Shown here one piece after another: positions 37,894-46,128 of a DNA stretch of 64,000 nucleotides (position 1 is the first letter of the stretch; each line of letters opens with the position of its first letter). The notes beneath the pieces were generated by a model. That model searched no databases and was not told the origin of the DNA. It worked only from the letters and a program-made list of their open reading frames with translations. The DNA is from Vibrio quintilis (lineage in GTDB: Bacteria > Pseudomonadota > Gammaproteobacteria > Enterobacterales > Vibrionaceae). The stretch spans positions 1,922,001-1,986,000 of the forward strand of contig NZ_AP024897.1 in the NCBI RefSeq assembly GCF_024529975.1. Direction: 5' to 3'. The position numbers and the translations under genes are program-made.

Positions 37894-38610
37894 ATGAATA
37901 ATGAGAAACCGGGTTCCGGTGTCAATCTGGTCCGGCTGGAACAAATCTGTAAACATTATGAAGGCGGACAGACGGTCGTTAAAGCGCTTGATGGTGTCGA
38001 TTTAACCATTCAGCGTGGTGAATTTTTGTCAATTCTCGGACCATCCGGTTCCGGTAAATCAACCTTAATGAATGTGCTTGGATGTCTGGATAAACCAACG
38101 GCTGGTGATTACTGGCTGGATGAGCAGGATGTGGCGGTAATGTCCGGTAAAGCGCTGGCAAAGATCCGTAATCAGCGGATCGGATTTGTTTTTCAGAGTT
38201 TCAACTTACTTGAATATGCGACCGCACTGGATAATGTCGCTTTACCTCTGGTATACGGGGGCGTGAAGAGCAAAGAACGGAAGGCAAGGGCGGCGGCTCT
38301 GCTTGAACGGGTCGGGCTGGGTGATCGGATGCACCACAAGCCGAATCAGTTATCCGGCGGGCAAAAACAGCGGGTTGCCATTGCGCGGGCACTGGTCAAC
38401 GATCCACAAATTTTGCTGGCAGATGAACCGACCGGCGCTCTCGATTCCAAATCAGGGGCTGAAATTGAACGTTTATTCAATGAACTTCATCAGGAAGGCC
38501 GGACTTTAATTCTGGTGACTCATGATAATGCACTGGCTGAACGGACAAAACGTATTGTGACGATTAAAGATGGGTGTATAGTTTCAGACTATTGTCCTGA
38601 CCAGACCTGA
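37894..38610 (+). CDS. ABC ATPase of the efflux pump (LolD/MacB-type)
   Basis: The 238-residue ATPase has Walker [13 protein letters not shown], the lineage motif [16 protein letters not shown] loop [17 protein letters not shown], signature [15 protein letters not shown], Walker [13 protein letters not shown] and switch His LVTHD. These place it in the LolD/MacB clade that drives FtsX-type permeases. It is spaced three bases from the second permease, so ATPase and permeases form one pump. Confidence 0.94.
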   Translation: MNNEKPGSGVNLVRLEQICKHYEGGQTVVKALDGVDLTIQRGEFLSILGPSGSGKSTLMNVLGCLDKPTAGDYWLDEQDVAVMSGKALAKIRNQRIGFVFQSFNLLEYATALDNVALPLVYGGVKSKERKARAAALLERVGLGDRMHHKPNQLSGGQKQRVAIARALVNDPQILLADEPTGALDSKSGAEIERLFNELHQEGRTLILVTHDNALAERTKRIVTIKDGCIVSDYCPDQT

Positions 38611-38624
38611 TGACCAGACATGAT
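38599..38624 (+). repeat. Two tandem 13-bp copies at the ATPase/PPTase junction
   Basis: GACCAGACCTGAT and GACCAGACATGAT lie head to tail with one mismatch. The first copy carries the ATPase stop and the second the start of the PPTase gene. Confidence 0.8.
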
Positions 38625-39285
38625 GAATTTACCTGATTATTGTTATTGCGCGACTTTGCCTGTAGAACATACCAGCCAGCGACTGTCCTGGTTGCAGCAA
38701 CAGGGGATGACGCTCCCTGAATCACTCAACCGGGCGGTTCTGAAACGTCAGTGTGAGTTTCTGACCGGCCGGCTTTGTGCCCGCAAAGCATTGCTGGCCG
38801 CAGGGTTTTCTGAAATGAACGACATTGCTATCGGTGATTTCCGGGAGCCGTTGTGGCCTGAAGGTATCGTTGGTGCGATTACCCATTCAAACGATAAAGC
38901 GGCTGCTGTGATTATTGACTCTGCTGCGAACCCGGCTGTAAATGGTGTCGGTATCGATATTGAGCCGGTCATGAAAGAAGAGACCGCCAGAGATCTGTGC
39001 AAACAGATTTTGTTACCGCACGAGATGGCTCATCACTGCTCTTTTTCTGCTTTATCTGTCTATACCACACTGGTCTTTTCCGCCAAAGAGTCGCTGTATA
39101 AAGCGATTTTCCCCCGGGTGCGACAAATTCTTGAGTTCAGTTGTGCGGCGGTTACAGAAGTCAGCTCTCAGCAGCTGACACTGACATTGCAGCATGATGT
39201 CAGCCCGCAACTTTCTGCAGGGATGTCATTCCGGGTTTTGTATGAGTTGTCAGAACAAAGCGTTCAAACCTTTGTCGTCGTCTGA
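38620..39285 (+). CDS. 4'-phosphopantetheinyl transferase, EntD-like
   Basis: The enzyme attaches the phosphopantetheine arm of CoA to carrier domains of polyketide or peptide synthetases. The 221-residue protein shows FLTGRLCARKALLAAG, GAITHSNDKAAAV, the metal-binding VGIDIEP and FSAKESLYKAIFP, the order of EntD-type enzymes. The start may be 38620 or the next ATG at 38623. It begins 9 bp after the efflux ATPase stop, so it is co-transcribed with the pump. No synthetase gene is in the window. Confidence 0.92.
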   Translation: MMNLPDYCYCATLPVEHTSQRLSWLQQQGMTLPESLNRAVLKRQCEFLTGRLCARKALLAAGFSEMNDIAIGDFREPLWPEGIVGAITHSNDKAAAVIIDSAANPAVNGVGIDIEPVMKEETARDLCKQILLPHEMAHHCSFSALSVYTTLVFSAKESLYKAIFPRVRQILEFSCAAVTEVSSQQLTLTLQHDVSPQLSAGMSFRVLYELSEQSVQTFVVV

Positions 39286-39341
39286 GTGACCATAAGGCAC
39301 CGGGATGACCCGCCCTGAATAGTGGGGAGCAGTCGTGTTGT

Positions 39342-39557
39342 TCAGGGTTGATCATGCTGCTTTGTTTCCGGTTCCTGAATCTGATAGAGCTGCTTTTGAT
39401 GTGCCTCGCAGGTTGTTTCGCAGTTACAGACTTTCTCCACACCGACGTTAGCCAGTCCACCACAACTTCCCTGAATCGGCTTACGTTTTGCTATCACGCC
39501 AATGGTCATGAGCAAAATCAGGATCAAAAAAATTCCAAAAGTGATCAGGTAAATCAT
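39342..39557 (-). CDS. nqrM: NqrM, assembly factor of Na+-translocating NADH:quinone reductase
   Basis: The ATG at 39557, behind AGGAAG, gives 71 residues: one membrane helix (MIYLITFGIFLILILLMTIG) and then the DUF539 cysteine motif SCGGLANVGVEKVCNCETTC. NqrM is thought to deliver iron to the cysteine site between NqrD and NqrE in Na-NQR. The frame is open for 45 more codons upstream, but those overlap the spacer and the preceding gene. It lies 10 bp after the NifX-like gene and is probably in the same operon. Confidence 0.92.
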   Translation of the reverse strand: MIYLITFGIFLILILLMTIGVIAKRKPIQGSCGGLANVGVEKVCNCETTCEAHQKQLYQIQEPETKQHDQP

Positions 39558-39567
39558 GGTGCTCTTC

Positions 39568-40011
39568 CTATCGGTGAATGGTTGATATTGACTGCAACTG
39601 ACCTGAAACCGGTGATAATTTGTTGTCGTGCCTGCCCTGATGCTGATGACAACAACGCTTGTGTTTAGTTTTGTTCGGTGATGGTCTGGCATAACTCATC
39701 TCAGTGACTTCTTCCAGTTCTGATAAGTTTAGTTCATCTGCGGTTTTTCCGCGGGGACAGGCAAAGACTTTGAACTGGTGATCAAACAGATGTTTGAGCA
39801 TGGAATCCCCAATTTGCCGGATGACAATGGCACTGACCTGATATTGGCGGAAAATATCGGTGAATACTTTTTTCCTGCCGCAGTGGGATTGGGTTTCGGG
39901 AATGTCGACCAAGGTTTTCTGTCGGGTATTTTCATCAATCACCATTATTTGTTCCGCTTTGGAAAAATGGTTATGAGGTTCCCCGTTGCGGGATGGAATA
40001 GCGAAGATCAT
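39568..40011 (-). CDS. NifX/NifB-like Fe-Mo cofactor binding domain protein
   Basis: The 147-residue protein contains a dinitrogenase iron-molybdenum cofactor binding domain (PF02579 type). It opens MIFAIPSRNGEPHNHFSKAEQI and continues through SAIVIRQIGDSMLKHLFDHQFKVFAC. There are cysteines in SHCGRKKVF and FACPRGKTADEL, and a Cys/His-rich tail (KHKRCCHQHQGRH). No nitrogenase genes are nearby. Pairing with nqrM suggests a role in iron or Fe-S handling; that is inference. AAGGA precedes the start. Confidence 0.85.
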   Translation of the reverse strand: MIFAIPSRNGEPHNHFSKAEQIMVIDENTRQKTLVDIPETQSHCGRKKVFTDIFRQYQVSAIVIRQIGDSMLKHLFDHQFKVFACPRGKTADELNLSELEEVTEMSYARPSPNKTKHKRCCHQHQGRHDNKLSPVSGQLQSISTIHR

Positions 40012-40159
40012 AGCGAATCCTTACATGTCTGAATATGTTTATAGCATATGCTAATAATTATCCCTGCTGAATGCAAGTCTGATTCCCCATATCTGAGTGC
40101 ATGCGGTCTACCGGAAGTCATGACGGGTGATATCGGGTTGCCATAAATGTTTCACGGCT

Positions 40160-40189
40160 CTGACACGGAGCTGAAACACAAACGAAACA
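40160..40189 (+). promoter_or_regulatory. PhoB-box-like direct repeats upstream of ugpB
   Basis: CTGACAC (40160-40166) and CTGAAAC (40171-40177) are spaced 11 bp apart, with a weaker CGAAACA at 40183. This resembles the direct-repeat layout of Pho boxes, and ugp is a Pho regulon member in E. coli. The spacers are not AT-rich, so confidence is low. Confidence 0.35.
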
Positions 40190-40260
40190 TAAACTGGCGA
40201 CTATTTGTTGCAAGCGAAATTTATTCACACTCGTACGAAACCTCAGGAAGGGAATTAGCA

Positions 40261-41556
40261 ATGAATAAAATATGGTTAGCAGGGTTATTAACAGCCGGCT
40301 TATCAGCAAATGCATTTGCCACAACCGAAATTACATGGTGGCATGCAATGGGTGGTCAGCTTGGTGAGACGGTTAATAAGATTGCGAAGGATTTTAACCA
40401 GTCGCAGGACGATTATAAGTTAGTGCCTGTCTATAAAGGAACTTATACAGAAACGCTGACTGCCGGGATTGCTGCTTATCGTGCGCACAAATCGCCGAAT
40501 ATTTTACAGGTTTTTGATGCCGGAACCGCAACGATTATGAGTGCATCCGGGGTGGTTAAACCGGTTCAGGATATTATGGTTGAATCCGGATATCCGTTTA
40601 AGAGTACAGATTATATTGAAGGGGTTCGTTACTTCTATGCCGATGATAATGGCAAGATGATCGGCATGCCTTTCAACAGTTCTACACCTGTTCTCTATTA
40701 CAACAAAGACATTTTGAATAAGGCGGGTGTTCAGCCTCCGAAAACTTATGAAGAAATGGAAAGCGCTGCGAAGAAGCTGAAAGCGAAAGGTTATGCCGCT
40801 TTTTCTCAGTCTCACACGCCGTGGATCATGTTTGAAAACTTCAAATCCCGTCATAACCTGCCGTTCTCAGATCAGGAAAATGGCTATTCGGGCACGCCAA
40901 CAAAGCTGACCTTTAACTCTGATGACATGAAAATGCACTTCAAAAAGTTAAAAGAATGGTCAGATAAAGGTTATTACAAATACTATGGCAGTGACTGGGA
41001 TGCAAACCAGAGACCTTTCGAGCGGGCTGAAGTGGCGATGTGGATGGGTTCGTCCGGTTCATTTGGTGGTCTGATGAACCGGGTCGAATTTAACCTGGGA
41101 ACAGCTTACCTGCCTTACTGGCAGAAACTGAATAAGAATCCTGTACATACCTTTATCGGTGGGGCGGCGCTGTTTGCTTTGAGTGGCCACCCAGTGAAAC
41201 AGGATAAAGGTGTTGCCGCGTTTTTCGCTTATCTGACCAAGCCTGAAGTACAAATGTACTGGCATAAAACGACCGGATATGTGCCGGTAACAAATGCTGC
41301 GTATGAGCTGACTAAACAATCGGGCTACTATCAGAAATTCCCGGCGGCTGAAGTCGGTGTGAAACAGCTGAGCCTTGCTGCGGGTCAATGGAATAAAGGT
41401 TACCGTGTTGGTTTCTATCCGCAGATTCGTGAAATTGAGAACCGTGAATTTGATAAAATTTTCGCGGGTCAGGAATCTGTAGACCATGCACTTGATACCG
41501 TTGAAACAGAAAGTAAAACGTTACTGAAGCGTTTTGCCCGGACGATGAAAAAATAA
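40261..41556 (+). CDS. ugpB: UgpB, sn-glycerol-3-phosphate ABC transporter binding protein
   Basis: This is the periplasmic receptor for glycerol-3-phosphate and glycerophosphodiesters. The ATG at 40261 gives 431 residues with a signal peptide (MNKIWLAGLLTAGLSANAFA). Family phrases include TEITWWHAMGGQLGETVNKIA, FNSSTPVLYYNKDI and SYGFYPQIREI-type C-terminal segments. AGGAAGGG lies before the start. The frame is open to 40147 but those codons are leader. It is the first gene of ugpBAEC. Confidence 0.94.
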   Translation: MNKIWLAGLLTAGLSANAFATTEITWWHAMGGQLGETVNKIAKDFNQSQDDYKLVPVYKGTYTETLTAGIAAYRAHKSPNILQVFDAGTATIMSASGVVKPVQDIMVESGYPFKSTDYIEGVRYFYADDNGKMIGMPFNSSTPVLYYNKDILNKAGVQPPKTYEEMESAAKKLKAKGYAAFSQSHTPWIMFENFKSRHNLPFSDQENGYSGTPTKLTFNSDDMKMHFKKLKEWSDKGYYKYYGSDWDANQRPFERAEVAMWMGSSGSFGGLMNRVEFNLGTAYLPYWQKLNKNPVHTFIGGAALFALSGHPVKQDKGVAAFFAYLTKPEVQMYWHKTTGYVPVTNAAYELTKQSGYYQKFPAAEVGVKQLSLAAGQWNKGYRVGFYPQIREIENREFDKIFAGQESVDHALDTVETESKTLLKRFARTMKK

Positions 41557-41635
41557 TCCATTCTGTTTCTGTTCCCTGAGTGGTGGCTGTATTTCGCACC
41601 ATCGCTCAGGGAATACCATTTCAAAGGTAAATCAA

Positions 41636-42517
41636 GTGGCTAAACGTCAACAATTCAGTCACGGAATACTTCCATATATTCTGCTGACGCCGCAAATTTT
41701 TATTATCGCTGTTTTTTTTGTTTATCCGGCAGCTAAAGCTTTCATGTTGTCTTTCATGCTGGAAGACCCGTGGGGCACCTCCTCAACATTTGTCTGGTTT
41801 GAAAACTATACAATGCTGTTTGAATCCGGGGAGTATCTGGCTTCATTCGGCTTTACGCTGCTGTATTCATTCGTCGTTGCTTTTCTTTCTCTTGCCATCG
41901 CATTACTGCTGGCGGTCAAAGCGAATAATGTGCTGCACGGACAAAGTACATACCGGATCACGCTGACCTGGGTTTATGCCGTCGCTCCGGCGGTTGCTGG
42001 TTTAATTGGCGGGTTTCTCTTCAGTCCGCACATTGGCACGCTGTCTAACTTTTTTAATGACATCGGCTGGCAGTTTGATCTGGCGACGGACTCATTTGAT
42101 GCGATATGTGCTTTGGTGATGGTTTCCGTCTGGAAACAGGTTTCTATCAATTTTGTCTATTTTCTCGCAGGTCTTCAGTCGATTCCTGCTTCGGTCAAAG
42201 AAGCTGCAATACTTGATTGTGAAAGTGGTGTAAAGCGCTTCTGGACCATGGTTTTCCCGCTGCTGGCGCCGACGACATTCTTTCTGGTTGTGATAAACCT
42301 GACGTATGCCTTTTTTGATACGTTCGGCATCATTGATACGCTCACGGAGGGCGGGCCGGGCAGCCATACGACTTCTCTGGTCTATAAAGTTTACCGGGAT
42401 GGTTTTATTGGTGCGGATTTAGGCGGCAGCTCGGCACAATCCGTGGTGCTGTTACTGCTGGTACTCGGACTGACTTATTTCCAGTTCAAATTTGTAGAAA
42501 AACGGGTTCACTATTAA
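41636..42517 (+). CDS. ugpA: UgpA, glycerol-3-phosphate ABC permease
   Basis: This 293-residue inner-membrane permease of the MalF type has six helices. It opens LPYILLTPQIFIIAVFFVYPA and carries the EAA loop IPASVKEAAILDCESGVKRFW. The start is GTG at 41636. The 79-bp gap after ugpB is larger than elsewhere in the operon but contains no clear terminator. Confidence 0.94.
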   Translation: MAKRQQFSHGILPYILLTPQIFIIAVFFVYPAAKAFMLSFMLEDPWGTSSTFVWFENYTMLFESGEYLASFGFTLLYSFVVAFLSLAIALLLAVKANNVLHGQSTYRITLTWVYAVAPAVAGLIGGFLFSPHIGTLSNFFNDIGWQFDLATDSFDAICALVMVSVWKQVSINFVYFLAGLQSIPASVKEAAILDCESGVKRFWTMVFPLLAPTTFFLVVINLTYAFFDTFGIIDTLTEGGPGSHTTSLVYKVYRDGFIGADLGGSSAQSVVLLLLVLGLTYFQFKFVEKRVHY

Positions 42518-42534
42518 GTCAGGGAGCGAACAGG

Positions 42535-43377
42535 ATGAAACTGAATCAATTTTTTGATCATGTAATTTTGATCACCGGCGCAGTGTTACTGCTTCTGCCG
42601 TTGTGGCTGATTTTTGCCAGCTCCACACATGAGCCGAATACGCTGATGATTGAAGGATTACAGTGGTTACCGGGTCACAACTTCTCACATGTTTATCAGG
42701 AAGCCTGGGGAAAAAGCCTTGGGTTTACCGGCGATGTCACTGCCAGATCCATGATTATTAATTCGATGATTATGGGATTAGGGTTTTCCATCGGTAAGAT
42801 TTTTATTTCAATGATGGCGGCTTATGCGCTGGTTTATTTCCGTTTGCCTTATGCCAGTGCCTGGTTCTGGCTGATATTTGTTACGTTATTGTTGCCGCTG
42901 GAGGTGAGGATTATTCCTTCCTATGAAGTGGTTGCCAGCCTCGGGCTGATCAATACCTATACCGGGCTGATTGTGCCGTTGATTGCATCTGCGACAGCAA
43001 CATTCTTTTTCCGCCAGTTTTTTAAAACGATTCCGGAAGAGTTACTTGAAGCTGCCCAGCTGGATAATGCCGGCCCGGTAAAATTCTTAATTGATATCCT
43101 GTTGCCGTTATCCAAAACGATGATGGCTGCGATTTTCATCATTATGTTCGTTGTGGGTTGGAACCAGTATCTGTGGCCGATCATGATGACGACCGATGAA
43201 AGTTACAACACCATCGTGATGGGGATTAAGGGCATCATCAACAACATCTATGAAAGTTCCACCCCGCGTTATGACTATGCCTTTGCCATGGTTATTTTTG
43301 CAATGTTACCGCCGGTGCTTGTTGTTCTGATATTTCAGCGCTGGTTTGTCAAAGGATTGGTAGAAAGTGAAAAATAA
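42535..43377 (+). CDS. ugpE: UgpE, glycerol-3-phosphate ABC permease
   Basis: This 280-residue MalG-type permease pairs with UgpA. Six helices and the EAA loop IPEELLEAAQLDNAGPVKFL are visible. AGGGAGCGA precedes the ATG. Its last 11 bases overlap ugpC. Confidence 0.94.
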   Translation: MKLNQFFDHVILITGAVLLLLPLWLIFASSTHEPNTLMIEGLQWLPGHNFSHVYQEAWGKSLGFTGDVTARSMIINSMIMGLGFSIGKIFISMMAAYALVYFRLPYASAWFWLIFVTLLLPLEVRIIPSYEVVASLGLINTYTGLIVPLIASATATFFFRQFFKTIPEELLEAAQLDNAGPVKFLIDILLPLSKTMMAAIFIIMFVVGWNQYLWPIMMTTDESYNTIVMGIKGIINNIYESSTPRYDYAFAMVIFAMLPPVLVVLIFQRWFVKGLVESEK

Positions 43378-44521
43378 AATGACACATGAGAATTCAACCG
43401 CAGAACTCCGGTCTTCCACTGTGAATAATTCCCGGACGAAACTGGCACTGAAACAGTTAGTTAAAACTTATGACAATGGTCATCAGGCGGTGCGGAATAT
43501 TTCATTAGATATTGAGGACGGTGAATTTATCGTGCTGGTTGGTCCGTCAGGATGTGGAAAATCTTCCATTCTGCGTTCCGTTGCCGGGCTTGAAACGATT
43601 ACCTCCGGTGAAATTGAGCTGGCCGGACGGAGAATTGACACCCTGAATCCTGCCGCCCGGAATATTGCGATGGTGTTTCAGAACTATGCCTTATATCCGC
43701 ATATGACGGTCTATCAGAATCTGGCTTATGGTCTGAAAAACCGGGGCGTGCCGAAAGATGTGATTGCACAGAAGATTAAAGATGTTGCGCAAATCCTGCG
43801 GCTTGAAGAATATCTTGAACGGAAACCGGCTAAGCTTTCCGGCGGACAGCGCCAGCGTGTTGCGATGGGGCGTGCGATCGTTCGTGAGCCTGAGTTATTT
43901 TTGTTTGATGAGCCGCTGTCTAATCTGGATGCGGCACTGAGAACGCATATGCGGCTGGAAATTAAAAAGCTACAGCGTCAGCTGGGCGTGACCAGTATCT
44001 ATGTCACCCATGATCAGGTGGAAGCGATGACGCTGGCTGACCGGATTGTCGTCCTGAATCAGGGACAGATCGAGCAGGTCGGTACGCCAATGAGCTTGTA
44101 TCGCGATCCGCAGACTCAGTTCGTTGCCGGTTTTATTGGCAGTCCGGCGATGAATTTTCTTCCGGGCCAGATTAACAATGGTCAGCTGTTGATGCATGGA
44201 TTAGCGGTTGATATGGAGAATGATGCCTTACCTGATGTGACTGATTTTACGGTGGGTATTCGTCCTGAGCATTTGTTACCGGGAGAACTGCCGGGATGTC
44301 TGCATATTCCGGTTGATATTGAAGTGGTTGAGCCATTAGGTGCTCAAAAATTGTTACATTGTCACTTTAATGGTGTGTCTGTTGTTGTTGTGATTCAGGA
44401 CGGGGAGTTTTATCCAGAGGAAAAAGCGGTATTTTCAGTGCCTCATGAGCAGGTTTACTTCTTTGATCAACAAGGGAACCGGGTTCACTCAACCCGCTCA
44501 CAGACACAGAAAATTGCGTGA
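43367..44521 (+). CDS. ugpC: UgpC, glycerol-3-phosphate ABC ATPase
   Basis: This 384-residue MalK-type ATPase has Walker A GPSGCGKSSILR, Q loop VFQNYALYPHMTV, signature LSGGQRQRVAMGRAI, Walker B LFLFDEPLSNLD and switch His YVTHDQVEAMTLAD. C-terminal TOBE regulatory domains follow (GIRPEHLLPGE). The start is GTG at 43367, overlapping ugpE; an ATG four codons later is possible. Confidence 0.94.
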   Translation: MKNKMTHENSTAELRSSTVNNSRTKLALKQLVKTYDNGHQAVRNISLDIEDGEFIVLVGPSGCGKSSILRSVAGLETITSGEIELAGRRIDTLNPAARNIAMVFQNYALYPHMTVYQNLAYGLKNRGVPKDVIAQKIKDVAQILRLEEYLERKPAKLSGGQRQRVAMGRAIVREPELFLFDEPLSNLDAALRTHMRLEIKKLQRQLGVTSIYVTHDQVEAMTLADRIVVLNQGQIEQVGTPMSLYRDPQTQFVAGFIGSPAMNFLPGQINNGQLLMHGLAVDMENDALPDVTDFTVGIRPEHLLPGELPGCLHIPVDIEVVEPLGAQKLLHCHFNGVSVVVVIQDGEFYPEEKAVFSVPHEQVYFFDQQGNRVHSTRSQTQKIA

Positions 44522-44537
44522 AGGAAACAATACCGGG

Positions 44538-45296
44538 ATGAGGTTAACAGCAAGACAAAAAGAAATATTACGTTATCTGGCACAAACACCGGGGGTGTTA
44601 TCCAGTTCATTATTATCTGATAAATTTGATGTGTCAGTGCAGACAATCCGCAAAGATATGAATGAACTGAGTGATAAAGGGCTGGTCAGGCGGGTACATG
44701 GGGGAATCAGTTTTCCGAGTGATAATGACAACCTTTCCTTTTCCAACCGGGAAGTGATTCATCTGACATCAAAGCAGAAAATTGCCCAGCGAATCGTGGA
44801 GGATTTACCCCAGGGAATCAGTATTTTTCTCGGCATCGGGACGACCCCCAAGCAGGTTGCGCATGCCTTATTGGATCATCCGGGGTTAACTGTGGTCACC
44901 AATAATATCCATGCGGCACTGATGATGAGTCGCAACCCGCAGATAAATGTTTTTCTGGCTGGCGGTGCTGTTCGTTCTTCAGATGAAGATACGATTGGTG
45001 AATCCGTGACCCGGTTTTATCGCCGGTTCAATATAAAGACAGCAATCTTTGGCGTCGGCGGTCTGAGTTCCAAAGGTGAATTACTCGACTTTACGCCGGA
45101 AGAAGCGGATTTAACCCATGCTATGATTGCACAGAGCCAGACGTGCTGGCTGGTGGCCGATCAGTCAAAATATCAACGCTATGCGCCGGTTGTCAGCGGT
45201 ACACTGGATAAGGTAGAGCGCTTCTATTCAGATCAACATCATGCTGAAATTGCTGACTTATGCTTTAAACATCAGGTGAATTACATTATTTCCTGA
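44538..45296 (+). CDS. DeoR/GlpR-type transcriptional regulator in the ugp operon
   Basis: The 252-residue protein has the DeoR helix-turn-helix (RQKEILRYLAQTPGVLSSSL, SVQTIRKDMNELSDKGLVRRVHGG). The sugar-phosphate-sensing domain follows (GIGTTPKQVAHALLDHPGL, TNNIHAALMM, LAGGAVRSSDEDTIG). It resembles GlpR, whose effector is glycerol-3-phosphate, and its place between ugpC and ugpQ supports control of this operon. The ATG at 44538 is chosen because the helix-turn-helix begins directly after it; the frame is open back into ugpC. Confidence 0.9.
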   Translation: MRLTARQKEILRYLAQTPGVLSSSLLSDKFDVSVQTIRKDMNELSDKGLVRRVHGGISFPSDNDNLSFSNREVIHLTSKQKIAQRIVEDLPQGISIFLGIGTTPKQVAHALLDHPGLTVVTNNIHAALMMSRNPQINVFLAGGAVRSSDEDTIGESVTRFYRRFNIKTAIFGVGGLSSKGELLDFTPEEADLTHAMIAQSQTCWLVADQSKYQRYAPVVSGTLDKVERFYSDQHHAEIADLCFKHQVNYIIS

Positions 45297-45302
45297 GATG
45301 AT

Positions 45303-46028
45303 ATGGAACTGATTCAGATGAAACCGATTATTATTGGCCACCGTGGTGTGGCCGGAACCTATCCGGAAAATACCCGGGCCAGCTTTTTAGCAGCAGCAAA
45401 GGCCGGGCTTACCTGGATTGAACTGGACATACAACCTGAGGCAGAGGGTCAACTGGTGGTTTGCCACGATCATGAACTCGGAAGATGTTCAGACGGACAG
45501 GGACGGGTTGATGCGCATTCATTGCAGGCACTGAAGCAACTGGATTTTGGCGGATGGTTTGCGCCTGAGTTTCAGGGGGAACAGATTCTGACCCTGGAGG
45601 AGCTGTTTGCGTTGCTGCATGAATACCCGATTGCTATCAACATTGAGATCAAAGTCGATGAAACGCATGATCAAGAGAAAGTTGCCCGTGAGCTATACAG
45701 AGTACTGAGCGTCGCGAATATGGATCCGCAACGGGTGCTGCTTTCCAGCTTCAGTCATGAGGTTTTGACAATCTGTCACCAGATGTCTTCGGTTTATCCT
45801 CTGGCTGTACTGACTGAAAAATTAACCGCAGCGGACAGCAAACTGATGAAAGAGATTGGTGCTGTTGCCTGTAATATCAATTACCGGGCGCTTGATGAGG
45901 TGACACTGGAGCAACTTCATCAGGCAGGTTTGCAGGTGTGGGTGTACACGGTGAATGAACCGGAACATTTTACTCTCAAAGATCAGGTGGATGGCATCTT
46001 TACGGATTATCCGGGGCGCTTTATCTGA
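45303..46028 (+). CDS. ugpQ: UgpQ, cytoplasmic glycerophosphodiester phosphodiesterase
   Basis: UgpQ hydrolyses imported glycerophosphodiesters to glycerol-3-phosphate and an alcohol. The 241-residue protein has the GDPD core: IGHRGVAGTYPENTRASF, then ELDIQPEAEGQLVVCHD with metal-binding Glu/Asp and the catalytic His, and INIEIK. There is no signal peptide, so it is cytosolic. The start may instead be the ATG at 45318 (MKPIIIGHRG). It ends the operon, and a half palindrome abuts its stop. Confidence 0.94.
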   Translation: MELIQMKPIIIGHRGVAGTYPENTRASFLAAAKAGLTWIELDIQPEAEGQLVVCHDHELGRCSDGQGRVDAHSLQALKQLDFGGWFAPEFQGEQILTLEELFALLHEYPIAINIEIKVDETHDQEKVARELYRVLSVANMDPQRVLLSSFSHEVLTICHQMSSVYPLAVLTEKLTAADSKLMKEIGAVACNINYRALDEVTLEQLHQAGLQVWVYTVNEPEHFTLKDQVDGIFTDYPGRFI

Positions 46029-46030
46029 AT

Positions 46031-46057
46031 CCTGCATCTTCAGGTTGTTTGGGTATA
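46031..46057. repeat. Dispersed palindrome, right half only
   Basis: CCTGCATCTTCAGGTTGTTT then GGGTATA matches the loop and right arm of the full copies exactly, starting two bases after the ugpQ stop. Confidence 0.8.
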
Positions 46058-46096
46058 TGTTGTGAATGGAAGTCAATGCTGAAGTCCCTGCTTCCG

Positions 46097-46118
46097 GCCT
46101 CCCTGAAAACAGGGAGGC
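46097..46118. terminator. Strong hairpin between ugpQ and the sufS-type gene
   Basis: GCCTCCCTG and CAGGGAGGC form a perfect 9-bp stem with an AAAA loop between convergent genes. No T run follows on either strand. Confidence 0.5.
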
Positions 46119-46128
46119 GAATGCGGCT

